Shown here piece by piece: positions 32,467 to 45,039 of a DNA stretch of 64,000 nt. This DNA is from Adiantum capillus-veneris (Eukaryota; Streptophyta; Polypodiopsida; Polypodiales; Pteridaceae). The notes under the pieces are model-generated. The model saw only the letters and a program-made list of their open reading frames with translations. It ran no database searches and was not told the origin of the DNA. How positions within the stretch are numbered: the first letter of the stretch is position 1; each line of letters starts with the position of its first letter. The position numbers were made by a program, and so were the translations under genes. Location of the stretch: positions 54,972,209 to 55,036,208 of the forward strand of contig CM043971.1 in assembly GCA_014529385.2 (NCBI GenBank). The letters are read 5' to 3'.

Positions 32467-33015
32467 ACGTCTATGTGATCCTCCAACTAACTCATACACT
32501 TTTGATCAGACACAAAATTGGAAGGGAACTTTGCAAATTGCCAGATTGAGAGGATCACATCTAAAAAGGTTAGTAGCGGTACAAGAAGCTAGAAATTTCT
32601 TTCCAGTGAGAACTCAAGTCTTTATGTACTTAAAGTCAAGTTGTTTTGTTGAAAATCAAGGCTATAACCATGAAACTAAGAGCAGAGTGTCCACATAAGA
32701 AAGTGCAAACCAAGGGAGACCTTTAGATACCATAGAGAAAGATGTGCCAGACACTTATTTCGACTCAAGCTCAGAGATGTCTTCTTTTTCAACTCAATCA
32801 AGAACTGGGGGCTCACTCAAGTTCAAACATATTCCGACCTTCTTTAAGACCAACAAGTAGACAGATGGGGATTGGAAGTTGACACTCTAATTCCAAACAA
32901 GGCTGTGAAGGAAGGACCACATGTACTAGAATTAGAAGGATACAATTTGACCTCTAAAGTGCATACCCACTGACAACCTTAGGCTCGGATTCTACTGTTG
33001 GGAATCCAACAATGT
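32467..33015 (+). other. Element D internal DNA upstream of gag
   Basis: Begins with ACGT, the second half of E's target duplication. A short frame beginning MSSFSTQSRTGG near 32777 may be the gag start but meets a stop after about 25 codons. Nothing else is recognisable. Confidence 0.45.
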
Positions 33016-33022
33016 CACGAAC

Positions 33023-33253
33023 TTGATCAGGACTACTCATGCGAAACCAGGGCAATTGACACCCTTGAAATTCGTGTATATCTTCAAGATCAAGGAGAAG
33101 GGTTTAGCGGAACTTCTTGCCCACCTCTTTAGGTATTTTCATAACAACAATTTTGTTATGATGACTCTAAAGGAGATTGAAATACCAAATACTAGGGACA
33201 TTCAATCCGAGAAGTCATTATGGGAACAATACCTAAAATCAAATAGAACATAG
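33023..33253 (+). pseudogene. Element D gag fragment, N-terminal
   Basis: A 76-codon frame with a hydrophobic-aromatic block (LAELLAHLFRYFHNNNF), followed by basic residues. It lies between D's leader and its zinc knuckle, the position of the capsid region, though I see no diagnostic motif. Broken frames continue to about 33570. Confidence 0.4.
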
Positions 33254-34050
33254 GGCCAAATTATAGAGCTTATGAAAACATGGTCAATCAGAGCGGAAGC
33301 ACAACCAGAGGCAATAACCTCAATGATGGAAACAGAGGTAGGGATGTAGCAACCACCTTCAGTAGGGGAACAATGAGTGACACTAGGACAAGAAGAGGTC
33401 CACATGAGTCACACTTACCAAATAGCTGGTTTAAAGGCCTAATGGGAGAAACACTAGTCATGAGAGCAGGTGCTAAACACAACCGTAGAGTCATACGAAG
33501 ATCTATAACAAGGAAAGCATTGTTAAAGACTCACAGAGTGAGCGAACTACATCTACTATGCCAACACAAGTAGGACCAACTATGGAATCTCCCACCAATG
33601 CTATAGAAGACATGCTTAAACATATGAATGATGTGATGACCAACATGCAACGGATGCCAATGAGAGGGCCATGATACGATTCCCCTTAGGGAAAACCTAT
33701 TAGACATCACATACTATTGAAGGAAAATGGACAAATAGCGAGACAACTGAGTGCTATTGTAAGCCCAAATATGATAGAAATGTCTAATATGTTCCAATGA
33801 GGCCTATGTATCGATATCCACCAAATGTGGCACCAATGCAGAGACCACCCATGAATATGGAAAGACCACAACCTGTATTAGGTCAATAGCCACCACTACT
33901 AGAGAATAGTACAATACCTATCAAGTACCTAGGTAATAGTATAGTACGTGTCAAGTACATGTTGCTTGAGGGACAGGTGGATGAACATGCTCTAGTACCT
34001 GTTACATTATACCCTGACACGATTTCTGTACCAATGGGGGTGGAGGAAGA

Positions 34051-34401
34051 ATGATATACTTAGTCAAAACCTGCTACAGTAGAGCCAATTTATCAGGCAC
34101 CTCCAGAGACAACACCTATTTACTTCATTGCAAACGAGGATTTAGACCACCCATGATCAAACCAATGCCAGAACCAAAATTTGGAAATTGCCATAACTGT
34201 GGAGCAGATGACCATTGGAAAAATGACTGTCCTGAACTAGATAATAATGCAAGACCTATAGAGGCATTTTTTGGAGCATGTGGTTACAAGGGGGGACATT
34301 TCCCAAAAGACTATCCTAGGAATCCAATGAACAAAGGGAAAACAGCCATAAACATAGTTCAAGTGGTGCCAACTCCTCAGAGGAGGAACACACAGTTTTG
34401 A
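34051..34401 (+). pseudogene. Element D gag zinc knuckles
   Basis: The frame contains a perfect CCHC knuckle, CHNCGADDHWKNDC, at about 34192-34233. A second, damaged one (ACGYKGGHFPKDYP) follows about 30 residues later. Double knuckles occur in nucleocapsid regions. The second resembles the knuckle at about 3000-3040 on the minus strand, linking this gag with the decayed frames at the window start. Confidence 0.75.
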
Positions 34402-34557
34402 TTCGAGTAGTAACTAGGGCACATGCTAAGGGGAATAAACAAAGAAGTACCAATGGGTCAGACACGACCAGGGAGGCCAACAAAAGATTCCAAGAAAGAA
34501 CAACGCAAATGATATGTCCTTTGGAGACAAAAACAATGTAGAGAGGTTGAAGAGAAG

Positions 34558-34800
34558 GTGCAAAAGAAGGTAGAGAAAAAGATGCAGGCACTATCATTAG
34601 ACTTTAAGGAATCGGAACCAAAATCAGCAAGATCAATAATGGTTGACAAAATTTATGAATCAATCAACACAACCTTGGAAGCTTTCGAGGCCGGATTGGA
34701 AGCAGGTCAAACATTGGAAACCAAATGGAAAAGCTATTTAGCACCTGATATGAAAGCTGCTAAGTTAGAAGCATACAAAAAATTAGTGCAAATAATGTAG
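34558..34800 (+). pseudogene. Element D gag-pro linker, helical
   Basis: An 80-codon charged, helix-prone frame (Lys/Glu-rich, no Pro in most of its length) between knuckles and protease. No motif allows naming. It probably continues the polyprotein; stops lie on both sides. Confidence 0.4.
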
Positions 34801-35212
34801 TTCATGCTAGAAAAACATAAACCTAAGTTGGAAATCATAGGAAAATCAACAAAAATTGAGACAAACCAATAAAGAAAAAACACAAGAGAAGGAAGAGTTG
34901 AAGAAAACTCCAGGAGACTTTGATACACCATCACCTAAACTGATAGTTCTTGATAACGAGAAGGGATGATATGGAGTGCCCATAGTCGAGGAGGATTGGC
35001 CAAACCACCTGTGGGAACAAAATAGGGAAGAAAAAGACGGAAGTTCGACGTTGAAATGAGCTCCAATTGAAGAAGTATGGCTAGATAGACCACTTATGGA
35101 ATTAGCTGAACAATCTTTGTATGGAAATTGGGGCTCGGAGTAGTCAAGCTTATCAAAAACATGAACACTGCGGACACTACCTTCGTACCTAGGAGAAAAT
35201 GAAGAGAAATCA

Positions 35213-35790
35213 TTGCTCTACAAAACAACAAAACTAAATAGACCAAAACAAACTTTGGGTGTGGCAAATTTGCAATCCATAATGTCGACTCCCATCCACT
35301 GCACAATCCCATTGGGCGAGCTACTTAAGGTACGACCACATCTGTGGAGGAATTTGCAATCTACTATGGAAAAGATGGGCTTAAAAGGAGTGACCCTAGA
35401 GAACCTAGCGGAATTGCAAAACAAAGAAAAATTACGGGCTAAACTTGTCAACTCCATGCCCATGAACAAAGTAGGAGACTACTGCGAGGGGAATGAAGGA
35501 AACACAACCCTTCCAGTACAATACAATGATGTAACAACCATGGCTGTTTTGGACAGTGGGACAAGCATATTCATAGCAATGAAAGTTGTCTTGGAAGCCT
35601 GGGGAAAATAAGCAATTAGACAAACAAGGGTGAAACTGCAACTAAAACATGGACACATTAAGAAATCGATGGGCTTACTAGAAAATGTGATAACTCCTAT
35701 GGAATTGATTACCAACACACATTTGCCATTGTAGATTTTGGAAAGAGAGTCAATTATGAAATGATCCTGGGGAGACCATTCATGAGATAA
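35213..35790 (+). pseudogene. Element D aspartic protease
   Basis: The active-site block MAVLDSGTSIFIA (intact D-S-G) is at about 35541-35580. After a stop at 35609, a shifted frame gives NYEMILGRPFMR at about 35752-35787, the closing turn of retropepsins. Together they outline one protease domain with at least one frame change and several stops. It lies directly before the F insertion, as expected for gag-pro-RT order. Confidence 0.75.
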
Positions 35791-35795
35791 ATACA

Positions 35796-36129
35796 ATGAT
35801 CCAAGATTGGGAAAATCATTATCTATACCTAAAACAAGTGGGAGCAGTCACTCGAGTAAATCTAAAGGACCATTCTTACAAGGATTTCCTGAGGACACCT
35901 CCTCATGAATTGGACTTTGAAACCTCAATGAGGACTAAACTGCCATCATGGATACAAAAAGAAACTCCAATTTGGATGTGCGGGGCTTTTGAACTGGGCA
36001 GTTTACAACGGGAATACTACGTCTTAGATAGAGGAGTGAATGATGCAGAATACATACCTAAACCATTCATTGAACATATGTTTGAACCCTTGAGTGGACT
36101 CAAATTTTGGACACCATGGATGTGTGCGC
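35796..36129 (+). pseudogene. Element D protease-RT linker, cut by element F
   Basis: The frame (MIQDWENHYLYLKQ...) runs into F's LTR after WTPWM at 36129. On the far side of F the text resumes at 45417 after the repeated TGCGC. No domain is recognised; the many Trp, Tyr and acidic residues are typical of this linker in Athila/Tat-like elements, but that is a loose comparison. Confidence 0.5.
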
Positions 36130-36501
36130 TGCTAGACCCTAATGCTTTAGTCGTAGTTTATTTACTTTTTATTTGTAATCAAGGTTTAGACCTTTGAACT
36201 CTAAGGGTGTTTTTACACCTATGATGGTTAATTTAAGTGGGATTGCTTTTAGTCATGCAAGTTACTTCTTGACGCATGATGGCAATTAGGAGTCGTTATT
36301 CGTTTTCTACTTAGAGGAGTCGAACTGTATTCAGCAGGGGGCTGTAGCGTGTGTCTACATGATGCAGAGTATACAATAATACAATACAATTCATTTGTGT
36401 CCTTGATGTTCTGCAGTTTTTTGTTGTGCAGTAAAGCTATGTTGTATGCAATTTGCTGTGTATTTTACTCTGCGTTACTGTTAGGGAAGTAAGCCCTAAC
36501 A
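36130..36501 (+). repeat. Element F 5' LTR, 372 bp
   Basis: Begins TGCTAGACCCTAATGC and ends GTAAGCCCTAACA. Matches 45040-45411 over its full length with few changes. Confidence 0.95.
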
Positions 36502-36574
36502 CTTTGGCAATCCTGCATTTGGTTCGAATTTAGCCTGAACCGTATGGTAGTCAGGAATATAGTGTGGAACTGAT

Positions 36575-37793
36575 ATGCAAGTTGATCTTGACCTCCTGAG
36601 GGAATTCTCCAATTGGGTAACCCCGAAGGAAGAGTTTGAGGAATATGCAACCAAGTTCTTGGAGGAGTTCTTCCCAAATTTGTCGGGGGAAATCAAAATT
36701 GCAACGGTTGACAAGGTAGATTCTTCATTTCTATCTTTTGGGCCAGGCAACTTACGTTCTTGCTATAGTCTGTATGAAAGGAAAGTGTTGGTACAGTATT
36801 TACGATAGAAAAGAAGAAATCATGTATGATTGGGCAAGACAAGAGTCCAATGTACCAGAACACTCATATGGCACCCAATTTTGACTTAGGAGAGAATTTG
36901 CAGCAAGGAGAAGACAGGAAGCAGAGTTGGGCAATGATGGCCAAGCTGAACTTGTAAGGGGGGACACTGCAGGACCAGGTACTATTGGGGCGGGGATTGA
37001 ACTGCAAGAACCTCAACAAGGTGGCAGGGGACCCCTCCTACAAACCAACAAGGCCAACAAGCAACTCCTGCTACAACATACCCAATTGTGGGAACATTGG
37101 TGAATGTCTTGTTAGCTCAGACAATCTTTCAAGCAAGAAGACGATTATAGTTTACAGGAACAGGGATATCCTCTTTACCTTTTAATCCACTTTCAATAAG
37201 GGTACTCAAAACACTTCTGATACCTCCAATGGCTGCACCAAATCCCAAAGTGGGCGCGGCAAAGTTCAACGGGAAAAAGTCCCATGATGCTGATAGCCAT
37301 GTTGGTCAATTTCAAAGAAGGTGGTTGCAAGTGGATATGAGGCACTACACCCGGATGGAGTAAAGAAGGATCATTTTGCAGCAACAATGCAGGGGAAAGC
37401 CATGGATTGGTTCTTGCAGTATGGTATGCTTGCTTTTGCTAATTATCATGATTTGAAACAAAGATTTTTGTTAAGGTTCAGGGAAGACAAAACACCTGAA
37501 GACATTTTAAAGAAATTGAGGAAGTTAACGCAAAAATACTTGCTTGTTAAAGATTATGCCCAAAGTTTAGGAATTTAAACAACAGGTTGGAAGTGGCACA
37601 ACAGCCATCTATGGAACAGTTGGGGGATTATTTTTGTAAGGGACTCAAACAGGAATACAGGAGTGCAGTAGGAGGGAGACCCCCGTTAGCAAATGCACAT
37701 GATTTTACTGATTTGGTTGAGGCAGCCACCAGGGCTGAAAGAGGTATGGAGGTAAAACTGTCTTACGAGAAAAGAAGAAGAAGAAGAAAGTGA
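36575..37793 (+). pseudogene. Element F gag
   Basis: The capsid signature is in 37321-37578: MQGKAMDWFLQYG, then FANYHDLKQRFLLRF, matching the plant gag pattern of a Trp-containing helix and a conserved F-x-L/F helix. It continues after a stop as MEQLGDYFCKGLKQEYR (37610-37670). The upstream frame 36575-36808 is Glu/Leu-rich and may be the N-terminal part. Several frame changes and stops separate these pieces. Confidence 0.7.
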
Positions 37794-38140
37794 CGACTCA
37801 GACTTAGAATCTGAAGACTCAGGGTTAGAAACTGATGATTCAGATCAGGATACAGGTGTTGACATTGACAGTGATGAGGATGAAGATTGGTCAGAAAAGA
37901 AGAAGGCAAAGAAAAAGGATAAGGAAAAGAAGAAACATAAGAAAGATAAGGATTCTCCAAAGGAGGATTAAAAGCAAGGAAAGGATGTGGTGACTATAGA
38001 TGCAGTCAATAAAATTATTCAGGCTAAATTACAAACTCTGGGCATGAACCAGTTTGGCATGTCAGAGAAACTATATTGTCAGGTATGTCAAAGGTTTGGA
38101 CATGACTATGATGGTTGTTTTTAAAACCCGGATTTCAGGG
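37794..38140 (+). pseudogene. Element F acidic/basic linker and zinc knuckle
   Basis: After a basic run (KRRRRRK), a Ser/Asp-rich then Lys-rich stretch precedes a complete CCHC knuckle, CQVCQRFGHDYDGC, at about 38076-38120, followed by a stop. The knuckle binds element RNA. Confidence 0.75.
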
Positions 38141-39023
38141 GAAGAAGACCTGAGTACATTACTCAAAAGATGATGGAGGCCGCTGCGAGCATGATTGCCC
38201 CTCAAGGTCCTAATCGGAGATATCAGGGACCTGCACCTCAAAGACGTTTCAGAATCCAAATAATTGGCTATGTCAAAACAGGAATCAAAATAATATGCCA
38301 TAGTCACCATGCACTTATTGTGGAGTCATGGATCATCGACAAGGACCTGACTGTGAACTTTGGTGCCGACATCGGAATGATAGAGGAATCCTTATCATCA
38401 GGTACAACAATAACAATAATAAAAATAATAATCGACCTCCAGAACAGAATCCACCACTTCCACCACAGCAGCAGCAAAGACCTCCGGGTTAAGCTCATTT
38501 AGTAATATTGGAGGAATGGACTGAGATAGAATGGAGTGAAGAAAAGGTAGAAGATCTTAAAACAGAACAGCAAACTGATCAGTAGGTACAGGAGACCAAA
38601 TTTTTTCAGGCAACACCTAAGCATCACAATTGTGGTTGTACAACCTGCATCCTCATTGAGGATATTCCAAAAACCAGTGGGTGCACTGATGCCATGGTGG
38701 TCACTAGGGCAAAGGCCAAGGTGGGAACCTCCACCTTGGAAGAAGTAGACAACCCGAATAGTTTGAGTTGGAAAGATCAAAAAAGCAGTAAGGACAGGGG
38801 CACTCAAAGAAGTGCAAACCTCTCAAAGCGGGGGTGTATCACCTGAGGAATGGAATTTTGTTATAAGATCCTTGGATGACCAGGGGAGACAAAATTTAGA
38901 TCACAGCTAAACTAAACTGTCAGAACAAGTTGTGAGTGATGAATTTTATGAAGCATTGTTGTCAGCTCCAATGAGCATCACAGTGAAGCAAATGTTGAGG
39001 CAGAACCTGCATTTTCGCAGCGA
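38141..39023 (+). other. Element F gag-pro interval with broken frames
   Basis: A Pro/Arg/Gln-rich frame (38170-38502) and short shifted pieces lie here. No domain is recognised; it is presumably the linker between nucleocapsid and protease. Confidence 0.45.
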
Positions 39024-39896
39024 TTGTTGAAAAGACTTACTAGAGAAGTGGCAGGAAAGAATCAGGAAACCGGAATGGACCCTGAGGACACTATTTGTGG
39101 TGAAGCTTGTGAAGTTCAACCTTTGGATGTTGATTACAAGGTACCCATAGTTGGGGCTTCCATTGGAAAAGTGTTCTTCCCAGGTGTACTCTTGGATGGG
39201 GGGTTAGGAGCTAATATTCTCCCGGAGTCAACCTGTAAATGCTTGAATATTTTGAAGTGGGATCCAACTCCTTTTCAGGTTAAAATGGCAGACGAGAGGT
39301 GGGTTCAACCTCTGGGCATTTTGAGAAATTTGCAGATGTCAATGGGGGGACTTCAATTTGTAGCCAACTTTGTAGTACTCAGGTTGGAGGAATCTATTCG
39401 TTCTTATCCAATCATGTTGGGAAGACCATGGTTAAGAGCAGCAAGAGTAAATCAGTTATGGGGAGCAGACTCTATTGTGATCAAAAGGGGTAAGAAGAAA
39501 GTTAGAATGCAAATGGATGCTAGAAAGGTAATCCCACCATGTTTTAGGGCATTGCATGCAGAAGGACTAAACATGGTAGAAGAAATTAGAGAGGATGTTG
39601 AGGAAGAATTTCTTAGAACTAATTCATCAATGGTACCTATCTTTGAAGTGGATGTGCAAAAGATAGCCACTAAGTATGTTTTACAGCATCAAGATGATGG
39701 GCTAAAGTCCTTGACTCAGGAAGCACTTATTGCTCAGGGTAAGCAGTCACCTACCAAAATGGGTAATGAGTTATTGAAGAATTTGCAAATTAAAAGCAAA
39801 AAAGAATTGGAAGACATTGAAGCAGTAAAGCAGGTAGAAAGAGTATTTGAACATCAAATGGAAAGGACTGCAAGAGTCACTCAGGATGAATTGTAG
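39024..39896 (+). pseudogene. Element F aspartic protease
   Basis: The frame of 290 codons holds a retropepsin: active-site loop LLDGGLGANIL (D-G-G variant, about codons 56-66) and closing turn YPIMLGRPWLRAA (about codons 131-143). A helical, Glu-rich tail of about 140 residues leads toward RT. E's protease has the same D-G-G and GRPWLRA features, so E and F belong to related lineages. The frame ends at TAG just before RT (39894). Confidence 0.88.
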
Positions 39897-40896
39897 GAAC
39901 TGAACCTGAACACTGAGGAGGAACCACAAACAGTAAAGGTTTCAATAGAACTAGATGAGAAGTTTAAGCAGAAACTGAAGCAGTTGTTGCTGGAATTCAA
40001 AGATTTTTTTGCATGGAAATATATTGATATGAAGGGAGTAGATGCTAGCTTTTGCCAACATAAAATTAACTTGAAAGCAGATGCAGTTCCAGTTGTACAA
40101 CAACGATACATGATGAATCCTAACTATGCCAAACAGGTTAAAGTTGAAATCGACAAACTGTTGGCTGTGGGTTTCATTTACCCATTGGATGAGGTTACTT
40201 GGTTGTCGCCAATTGTTATTGTTCCAAAGAAGAATGACAAGATCAAGGTCTATGTAGATTACAAGAAACTGAATGCTACTACAGTAAAATTGATCCATTT
40301 CCTTTACCTTTTGTGATACATTATTGGATGCAGTAGTGGGATATAAGCTTTACAATTTCTTGGATGGTTTTAGTCGATACAACCAAATTTTAATGGCACT
40401 TGAAGACAGAGAGAAAACAACCTTTGTGACTGAATGGGGAGTTTGTGCCAGTAATGTGATGGCATTTGGCTTGAAAAATGCTCCACCAACATTTTAGAAA
40501 GTAGTTCAGTGTGTAATTGAAGAATAACTTACAACATTTATGAGGGTTTTCTTGGATGATTTTAGTGTTTTTGGAAAGAAACAGGATCATTTAGAGCACT
40601 TAAAGTTATGTTTTTAGAAATGCAGGGAATTTCGGCTGTCACTGAATCTAGCCAAGTGTGCTTTTGTAGTTCAAAGAGAAGTTCTCCTAGGACATGTCGT
40701 TTCTAAAGAAGGAGTGTCTATAGATCCAAGCAAGGTAACAACAATCAATAAAGCACCAGAACCAAATACCATTAAGCAATTGGGAAGAATTTTGGGTCAA
40801 GTGAAATGGCATAACCGATTTTTGAGATATTTGGCACATGTTTGTACACCACTAACCAAACTTACAAAGAAAGATGCAATTTTTGAATGGGGATGA
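39897..40896 (+). pseudogene. Element F reverse transcriptase
   Basis: The open part 39984-40316 has FFAWKYIDMKG and WLSPIVIVPKKND, followed by VDYKKLNATT. Beyond a frameshift, FLDGFSRYNQI (40360-40392) and the catalytic FLDDFSVFG (40549-40575) are clear, then SLNLAKCAF and LGHVVSKEGV. Internal stops at 40496, 40525 and 40615 are TAG, TAA and TAG in places where Gln is usual. It lies in phase with protease in the first part. Confidence 0.88.
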
Positions 40897-41335
40897 GAGC
40901 AAGGCAGAGCATTCAGGATATTGAAAAAGATGCTGAATGTAGCACCTATTTTGATTGTTCCTGATTGGGATTTACCATTCCGTATCTTTGTAGATGCATC
41001 TCATGTGGCAGTGGGTGCACCATTGATGCAGGAAACAAGTAGAGGTTGGTTTAGACCAATTTACTATGCTAGCAGGGTATTGACACCTGCAGAGAAGAAT
41101 TAGTGAGTGGACTGAGAGAGAATTCTTGGGAATGATCTATGCATTGCAAAAATTTAGACATTACCTTTTGGCCAATAGGGTAATTTTCCATGTAGATCAT
41201 CAAACTCTTATTTATTTGGTGAATAAACCACATTTGTCAGGAAGGTTGGCCAGATGGGTACTGCTATTGCAGGAATTTGATTATGTGGTCATACATACTC
41301 CTGGATGACTTCATGTCTTGGCTGGCTTATCTCAA
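40897..41335 (+). pseudogene. Element F RNase H
   Basis: PILIVPDWDLPFRIFVDASHVAVG gives the first catalytic Asp, FLGMIYALQKFRHYL the Glu helix and FHVDHQTLIYL the later Asp; the domain ends near HTPG. TAG and TGA stops at 41101-41106 and 41306 interrupt it. Confidence 0.88.
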
Positions 41336-41559
41336 TAGGTTGCAAACTGGTGAAGCTGATTCCTGAGGAGTACCTGACCAATTACCTGATGCAGATCTAT
41401 TTTTAGTTCAGTTGACTAACCAGTCAGGGGATTGGTATGAAGATATGTTTTAGTTTTTGACTGAAGGAGTGTTACCTGAATCTATGACCAAAGATCACAG
41501 GAATAGGATAACCATTTACAGTTATTGCAGGACTTTTATATAAGAGGGGCATTGATCAA

Positions 41560-42511
41560 GTGATAAGGAGATATGTGCCACAGCTTGAGCAAAAAGCAGT
41601 TTTAGTAGAAGCACATGCAGGGAATGCAGGAGGCCACTTCTCATGAGAGATTATTGCAAGGAAAGTTTTTCAAGTAGGACTCTGGTGGCCAACAGCAATT
41701 AGGGATGTTCAAGAGTTCAATAAAAATTGTTTGATGTGTCAAAGAGATGGCAGGCCATTGAATGTGGACAGAATGCCATTGCAACCTATTTTGCCTTTGG
41801 AACCATTCCAAAAATGGGGATTGGATTTTGTTCGTCCAATCAAACCACCTGCTAGATTTACACAAAACAGGTATATCTTGGTTGCAACTGACTACAGTAC
41901 AAAGTGGGTAGAGGTAGTGGCTTTAAGAGACAATAAAGCAAAAAGTGTAATAAAGTTTTTGTATAGAAACATTATGACCAGTTTAGTTGTCCCATTGAGC
42001 CAGTTTCTGATTAGGGAGGACATTTTATGAACAAAGTAATCAAAAAACTAACTGAGCTGCATATGATTTTGCATAAGAAGTCAACAGTGTACTATCCACA
42101 TGCCACTGGACAAGCAGAAAGCACAAGATTTTGATCAGGATTATCAGGAAGTTGGTTAATCAACACATGATAGATTGGGATGAGAAATTGGATTCTACAC
42201 TATGGGCTTTTAGAACAGCATACAAAGCTACTACTGGAATGACACCATTTAAGTTAGTGTATGGGTTGGAAGCAGTGGTACCCATGGAATTTATGGTGCC
42301 AAGTCTCAGGGTTGCAGTTCAGGAAAAGTTGTCTCTTGAAGACTCAGTCAGTTATAGGAAAGAGGCTTTACTAAGGTTGGAAGAGGACAGAATCCATAGC
42401 CAGTACATTGCTAATATTATCCAACAAAGGAGACAAGCTTGGATTAAAGTAAATTCAAATTTTTTTCTCCAGGTGATTGGGTATTGGTTTATAACAGTAA
42501 GTTGGGCCTGA
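41560..42511 (+). pseudogene. Element F integrase
   Basis: The zinc domain shows EAHAGNAGGHF and later CLMCQRDG. The catalytic part gives WGLDFVRPIKPP (first Asp), a degraded middle (LIREDIL where SD-x-G-x-F is expected), then YYPHATGQAEST with the Glu. RTAYKATTGMTPFKLVYG closes the core. No chromodomain follows. Frames shift at 42030 and 42130. Confidence 0.87.
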
Positions 42512-42699
42512 GACCAGGTAAACTCAAACTCAGGTATGTGGGGCCATTCCAGATTGTAAAATCAGTGGGGCCTAATACTTTTTTATTGTGTGATCATGAG
42601 GGTACAATTATTAAAAAACCTATCAACGGATTTTGACTTAAACCATTTTTTGGGCAAAGGGTCGAGAATCAAGGGGGAAGTCTTATAAATGATGATTTT

Positions 42700-43440
42700 T
42701 TGACGGTGACTAGTTATGCATGTGAAAAGGTAGCACACAATCACAACCTAAGGTACAACCCATTCTTGTGTTTTACGACGGGGCTGAGGATGTTGACAGT
42801 TCGCAACTCCTCTGCGAGTGTTGGCCCGAATGCAAGAGCTGATAATGAAATTTTTGCTATGTTAAGAAGCTCTGCAAGAAAGACTCGCTTTCAAGGCCCG
42901 ATGGTGCAAGACCCAAGCTCTGATTGATGAACCAGAGATGGTAACCCTTACCCGCATGGTACAACCCAAAGAGAAAGCTATCTTTGACTACACGTTTCTT
43001 GATTTGAGGTATGACCTGGATAATAATGAAGTAAACACTGCATGGCTTAGAAAAAATGGTCTCCTCGTTTTTTCAAGACTCCCATGGGCGAGTTGGGGAA
43101 ACATGCACATGGCCACAATTTACTTGAAGAAACTGCAGTCAAATGATGGACATATTTTCATGGAAGACTATTTGATTGAAGAGTTAGTAGCTAGGGTGTT
43201 TGACCTCTCTATTGTAGAAGATAATGAGTTCAGCAAGGCTACTGAGAAAGATATGACCAGAGCTTTTGGTCCATCTCAGGGGGAAAGGCATTATTACCAA
43301 CTGTCTGGAAGAAGAATGCAGTTAGGTTGTAGCAGTTCAGGTGGTTTATTGAATGGACCTTTTTGTTGGTAAAGTCTGAGTACATTTGTAGCAGCAGGGA
43401 GAATAATGGCATCTTGTTAGCTGCATAAAGTGGTAGACAC
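42700..43440 (+). pseudogene. Element F extra 3' ORF, N-terminal part
   Basis: Frames 42700-42927 and 42938-43372 (different phases) lie after integrase. The second has aromatic, charged sequence (AWLRKNGLLVFSRLPWASW, EELVARVFDLS). The general pattern recalls the plant transposon-associated protein domain often found in gypsy elements 3' of pol, but I cannot confirm that by eye. A shift to the next phase occurs near 43340-43441. It may be an accessory or env-position protein; no signal peptide or transmembrane segment is evident. Confidence 0.5.
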
Positions 43441-44709
43441 ATGGGGTGGGCTAATATTTTTTTTGACAGGATGAAATTTGAAATTTACACAAAGCAAAGA
43501 AGGAAGGACAAGAAAACTAAGGTTGGGCCTTATCTTGCTATTTTGTTTCAATATGTCAACAACAAAAGCATTTTGCAAGGGATACAGTGCCAAATTTCAC
43601 CACAGGTAACTGAAGATGTGGGCTCTTCAATAAGAAGAGAGAAAAGACAGAAATTGTTCTTGAACCACATATCGGTGCAAATAGATAAAGACATTCAGGA
43701 TCTTTTGTCTGCAGATTACTCTAAACAAGAATCTTTGAATGCAGTAAAAGATAATATGGATAAAGAGTTTGGAAATTTATTTTCAGATACTCCAGTAGGT
43801 GTGCCTGAAAAGCCTGTGATACCTGCAACTGCCAAAACAGGTTTTAAGATCATGAGACTTCATAAGTTGTCAGAGTAGGAGCCTGTAGCTACATTTGAAG
43901 ATTCTATTTTGGAGAGACCTGCAATTTCTAAAGCTCAATTTTCTAATGTCTCTTTTACTGAAGTGCAAACTGCACTAAATTTGGTTAAAGAGTATGTGGA
44001 GCAGCAGTCTCTAGATCTTACATTTTTTAGCAGAGAAAATGACAGCCTTCAAACTAAACTTAAGCAGGACAAGCAAGGGGCTTTAAAGGACAAGAAAGCA
44101 CATAATGAGATAGAGTTTTTGGCTAAAAAGGTTCAGGATTTAACTAAAGTTCAGGAACTGATGACACAGGAATTGGATTCTTACAAGCAGGTAATGTCAG
44201 TCAAAGAAAAGACTTCAGCAACAAGAATTTCTAAATGGACGGAGGAGTGGTTCCAAGTACTGCAAGAGAAATGGACTGAAATGTCTAGTGTTAATGCATC
44301 TTTGGAGAGTAGCAACAAAGTATTGTTAAGCAGGGCTGCATCTTGTAGAAAAGTGGAGGAAAAGATCAGACACATGTCAGAAGAAGAGCTGGATGTAGAA
44401 GGCTGGTATGTAAATTCAGGAGATATTGAGAAAATGAAGAGTGAGGTCATGGAGTATATGAAAGGAGTGTGGGAGCAGATTAAAATTAAAATGTATGATG
44501 TGGTTAGTAAACCATACCAGGATTTTGTAGAGGAGAAATCCAAGGAGAAAATTTTTCTTTTACAAAGACAATTAGCTGATTTGAAGAAGCAAAATGCAGA
44601 ATTGCAACAGAAGATGCAAGTTCATATGGAAATGGATACTCCAGTAGCTAAGCCAATTCAGTCTACAGCTGAAGTGGAAGCTAGAGGTACAATTCAGTTG
44701 TCAGTTTAA
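43441..44709 (+). pseudogene. Element F extra 3' ORF, coiled-coil part
   Basis: The frame runs from 43441 through one TAG (43876-43878) to TAA 44707-44709, about 420 codons. The first part contains KVGPYLAILFQYVNN. The rest (from about 43960) is heptad-like and rich in Lys, Glu, Leu and Gln: ENDSLQTKLKQD, LAKKVQDLTKVQEL and KIFLLQRQLADLKKQNAEL are clear coiled-coil segments. It sits where env-like ORFs sit in other elements but shows no membrane anchor. Its role is unknown. Confidence 0.6.
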
Positions 44710-45039
44710 GAAATAGTTTAGGGATCAGTTCAGGAAGCAGGCCAAACTGTAGTTTCAGTTTCATTTATACAGGTTGATGACACAGAGGATCATGAGAACA
44801 TGGAGGAACTTTTGCTGAAGAGGCTAAGGCAATGTCTGAAGATCCAGGTATTGATGCTACATTACTTGAAGCTGCTCAGGATATGGAGGAAAAGTCAGGG
44901 GATCCTATTGACACTGAAGATTTTGATCTTCAAGAGCAGTAGCAAGAATAATTTTATGTTGATTTTCAGGCTTGTTTTGTCAAGGGATATTGTGGGTTCC
45001 TACAATGTTTTGCAAACATTGCCCACCGGGTGTGCCAGG
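44710..45039 (+). other. Element F 3' untranslated interval
   Basis: After TAA 44707 a further phase stays partly open (Glu/Asp-rich) to about 44940. No clear polypurine tract precedes the 3' LTR; GTGCCAGG abuts it. Confidence 0.5.

Noticed and set aside
44181-44543. Minus-strand frame under F's 3' ORF
   Set aside because: Ser/Leu-rich antisense of the coiled-coil frame.
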